Shown here in pieces: positions 5,057-6,467 of a stretch of DNA of 6,467 nucleotides (positions are counted from its first letter, which is position 1; each line of letters opens with the position of its first letter). Origin of the DNA: Chloroflexota bacterium (lineage in GTDB: Bacteria; Chloroflexota; Dehalococcoidia; SM23-28-2; RBG-16-64-32); the NCBI GenBank assembly GCA_016190405.1, contig JACPQO010000043.1, forward strand, positions 1 to 6,467, read 5' to 3'. The position numbers and the translations under genes were made by a program. A model generated the notes under the pieces. It did no database searches and was not told the origin of the DNA. It saw only the letters and a list, made by a program, of their open reading frames with translations.

Positions 5057-5181
5057 CCTTTCGTCCGCCGCCGAGGTTAGTTGACGGGTTCGGGTCGAAA
5101 GGTTAACCCTACCCCGACCCAGTCGGGGATTCACCCCAGTCTATCCATCCCCCCGGTCCCGATACGATCGGGATTTGGCGT
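5057..5181 (-). ncRNA. ydaO-yuaA type riboswitch aptamer (c-di-AMP)
   Basis: Read on the minus strand, the parts of the ydaO aptamer appear in order. ACGCC (5181-5177) is the 5' closing strand, then AAATCCCGAT-CGT-ATCGGGA forms the first hairpin (5158-5172). GGGGTGAAT (5137-5129) precedes a hairpin CCCCGA-CTGGG-TCGGGG (5112-5128). GTAGGG, TAACC and CCTTTCGACCC follow, then the hallmark ACCCGTCAACTAACCTCG (5089-5072), GGCGG, and CGAAAGG (5063-5057). CCTTTCG (5102-5096) pairs perfectly with the last element. From memory, the crystallised Thermoanaerobacter aptamer has the same order, with GGGA/TCCC where this has GGGT/ACCC, a compensatory change. In this family c-di-AMP binding turns expression off. 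The identification rests on recalled consensus; no covariance model could be run. Confidence 0.85.
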
Positions 5182-5206
5182 GTCACCATTTGTGACTGCA
5201 ATAACT

Positions 5207-5235
5207 ATGTTAGGTGCCATTCCCTACCCTGTCAA
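5207..5235 (-). promoter_or_regulatory. Promoter of the riboswitch/zinc-ribbon unit
   Basis: On the minus strand a perfect TTGACA (5235-5230), a 17-bp spacer and TAACAT (5212-5207; 4 of 6) predict a start near 5200. That is about 20 bases before the aptamer and gives a leader of about 205 bases to the zinc-ribbon ATG. A small inverted repeat, GTCAC/GTGAC (5182-5196), lies between start and aptamer. Confidence 0.6.
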
Positions 5236-5367
5236 GCCGTTATCCGTCAACACAAAACTCTTGCTCCTGTGGCCCGGGTCACGCGAAAAATCCGGCAGCA
5301 CCAGCTCGCGCGTATCTACGTTGACGGAAGGGACCGGTTACTGCGCTGGCCGCAACTCACAAGACCC
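5236..5367. other. Intergenic stretch between divergent units, nothing recognised
   Basis: Between the riboswitch promoter (minus) and the permease promoter (plus) I see no gene, tRNA or clear hairpin. It contains several TTGACG-like hexamers on both strands without good -10 partners, which may be decoys or weak alternative promoters. Confidence 0.4.
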
Positions 5368-5396
5368 TTGACAACAAATAGGCCCGATGCTAACTT
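5368..5396 (+). promoter_or_regulatory. Promoter for the ABC permease
   Basis: A perfect TTGACA (5368-5373), a 17-bp spacer and TAACTT (5391-5396; 3 of 6) preceded by TGC, which gives an extended -10 (TGN) element. The predicted leader to the TTG at 5503 is about 100 bases. Confidence 0.45.
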
Positions 5397-5502
5397 CTAG
5401 CCACCAGTCGCCCAAAGGTACCTGATAGTTGTACTGATGGATATGTTCCTGCCGGGCCGCCACACCCCCTCGCCTGGTTGCGCGCCCTGACGGAGGCGGG
5501 TA

Positions 5503-6467
5503 TTGCAGCGATACATTGTGCGGCGCACCTTCCTTAACCTCATAGTCATCTTCCTGGTGGCCACCATGGTGTTCGGCGCCCTGCGCGTCGATTCCGACAA
5601 CGTGGTCCGCAAGAGGGCCCAGGGTTGCACCCTGGACACCTACGACGCCTGCGTCATTGCGGCACGCGAGGAGCTCGGCCTGGACCGATCGCTGCCGGTT
5701 CAGTACATCGACTACATGTGGAAGCTCGTCCGGCTGGACCTGGGGGATTCCTTCTTCAACAAAGCACCGGTCCTCGATCAGATCAAGGACCGCGCCGGCC
5801 CCTCTATTGAGCTCGGCCTCTTGCAGATTATCGTAGCCCTGGTGGTGGCCCTGCCCATAGGCATCGTCTCGGCCATCCGGCAGGACTCCCCGATCGACTA
5901 CATCTTGCGCTTTGTGGCCATCGCCCTCCTGGGCATCCCCGTGTTCGTCCTGGCCGTATTCACAATCCTGGCCACGTCCAGATATGCCGGGGATATCGGC
6001 CTCGGTTTCCTCAACGACTGGCTGGGGCCGCACATCACCTGGGTCGACTTCTTCGATAACCCCATCGAGAACATGAAACGTATGACCGGCCCGGCCCTTA
6101 TCGGCGGCCTGGGCACCGGCGCCATCATCATGCGCTTCCTGCGCTCGCAGATGCTGGAGGTGCTGCGCCAGGACTACGTGCGCACCGCCTGGGCCAAGGG
6201 GCTAAGGGAGCGGGTCATCGTCTTCCGGCACGCCCTCAAGAACGCGCTCATACCGGTTCTGACGGTGGTGGGCCTCCTTCTGGGCGCCATCGTCAGCGGC
6301 AACGTCATCCTGGAGACCCTTTACGGCATCCCTGGCATCGGCTTCTACGCTACCATCTCCATCCTTCAGTTCGATTATCCCGTCGTCCAGGGAATAGTGC
6401 TGGTAGTTGCCGTGACCCTCGTGTTTGTCAACCTCCTGGTGGACGTAGCCTACGCCTGGCTGGACCC
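5503..6467 (+). CDS. DppB/OppB-type ABC transporter permease (3' end cut by window)
   Basis: This is an inner-membrane permease of the peptide/nickel ABC import family. It has TM1 at about residues 6-26 and further hydrophobic segments near 102-126, 133-157, 198-214, 252-273 and 296-320, six in all. The cytoplasmic EAA-type loop that contacts the ATPase is DYVRTAWAKGLRERVIVFRHALKNALIP (residues 224 on, with the invariant Gly at 233). GIPGIGFY and the ending AYAWLDP are family C-terminal features, so only a few codons are missing. The start is TTG 5503, with GGAGG 6 bases upstream. After TM1 the usual IPGDP-like motif is replaced by a stretch (about 27-70) with C42 and C50, which could form a disulfide outside the membrane. 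No binding protein lies upstream; partner genes are expected downstream. The substrate may be a peptide, an opine or another solute. Confidence 0.9.
   Translation, partial: MQRYIVRRTFLNLIVIFLVATMVFGALRVDSDNVVRKRAQGCTLDTYDACVIAAREELGLDRSLPVQYIDYMWKLVRLDLGDSFFNKAPVLDQIKDRAGPSIELGLLQIIVALVVALPIGIVSAIRQDSPIDYILRFVAIALLGIPVFVLAVFTILATSRYAGDIGLGFLNDWLGPHITWVDFFDNPIENMKRMTGPALIGGLGTGAIIMRFLRSQMLEVLRQDYVRTAWAKGLRERVIVFRHALKNALIPVLTVVGLLLGAIVSGNVILETLYGIPGIGFYATISILQFDYPVVQGIVLVVAVTLVFVNLLVDVAYAWLD

Noticed and set aside
5105..5177. The two neighbouring palindromes first looked like dispersed REP-type repeats
   Set aside because: Both are explained as hairpins of the ydaO-type aptamer in the right order and spacing.
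5437..5490. 17-codon plus-strand frame (MDMFLPGRHTPSPGCAP) ending just before the permease Shine-Dalgarno
   Set aside because: The position suits a leader peptide, but it has no ribosome site and no regulatory codon run or hairpin pair; chance is as likely.
5338..6033. 231-codon open frame on the minus strand opposite the ABC permease
   Set aside because: It is the antisense of a clear DppB-type permease with correct TM segments and EAA loop; its composition (many D, G, H, Q, V) is typical of an antisense shadow in GC-rich DNA.
1..6467. CRISPR arrays, insertion sequences, tRNA or rRNA genes
   Set aside because: No regularly spaced direct repeats, transposase-like frame, terminal inverted repeats or tRNA cloverleaf were seen on either strand.

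Overview
This GC-rich window (by eye about 60-65% G+C) looks like chromosomal DNA of a bacterium with gram-positive-type regulation. It has a LexA box of the CGAAC-N4-GTTCG class, sigma-70-like promoters with 17-18 bp spacers, several strong Shine-Dalgarno sites, a DUF3870 protein and what I read as a ydaO-type (c-di-AMP) riboswitch. The protein set reminds me of Chloroflexota (Dehalococcoidia-like), but this is inferred from memory and not proven. Genes are tightly packed and both outer genes run off the window.

Left part (1-1862). The N-terminal third of lexA is on the minus strand. It is divergent from a plus-strand pair: a PIG-L/LmbE-type deacetylase (327-1058), then a fumarylacetoacetate hydrolase (FAH) family gene (1075-1862). 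The two divergent promoters overlap at their -35 boxes. One perfect LexA box and one near-match sit on the lexA promoter. The FAH gene carries an apparent one-base deletion near 1113, so its conserved N-terminus and core are in different frames.

Middle part (1890-4627). All genes are on the minus strand. In transcription order they are: an ABM-like dimeric alpha/beta-barrel protein overlapping a class I SAM methyltransferase by ATGA (4627-3549); a DUF3870 protein with its own leader and a near-perfect Shine-Dalgarno (3248-2865); then a pair made of an 85-aa unknown protein and a Cys/His-rich protein with two B-box-like zinc modules (2618-1890).

Right part (4724-6467). A complete minus-strand riboswitch unit is readable: promoter (5207-5235), ydaO-like aptamer (5057-5181), intrinsic terminator (5024-5056), Shine-Dalgarno, a 68-aa zinc-ribbon gene (4788-4994) and a final intrinsic terminator (4724-4758). 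A c-di-AMP switch placed on a tiny zinc-ribbon protein of unknown function is the most interesting point in the window. Divergently, a TTG-started DppB/OppB-type ABC permease begins at 5503 and runs off the right edge only a few codons before its expected end.
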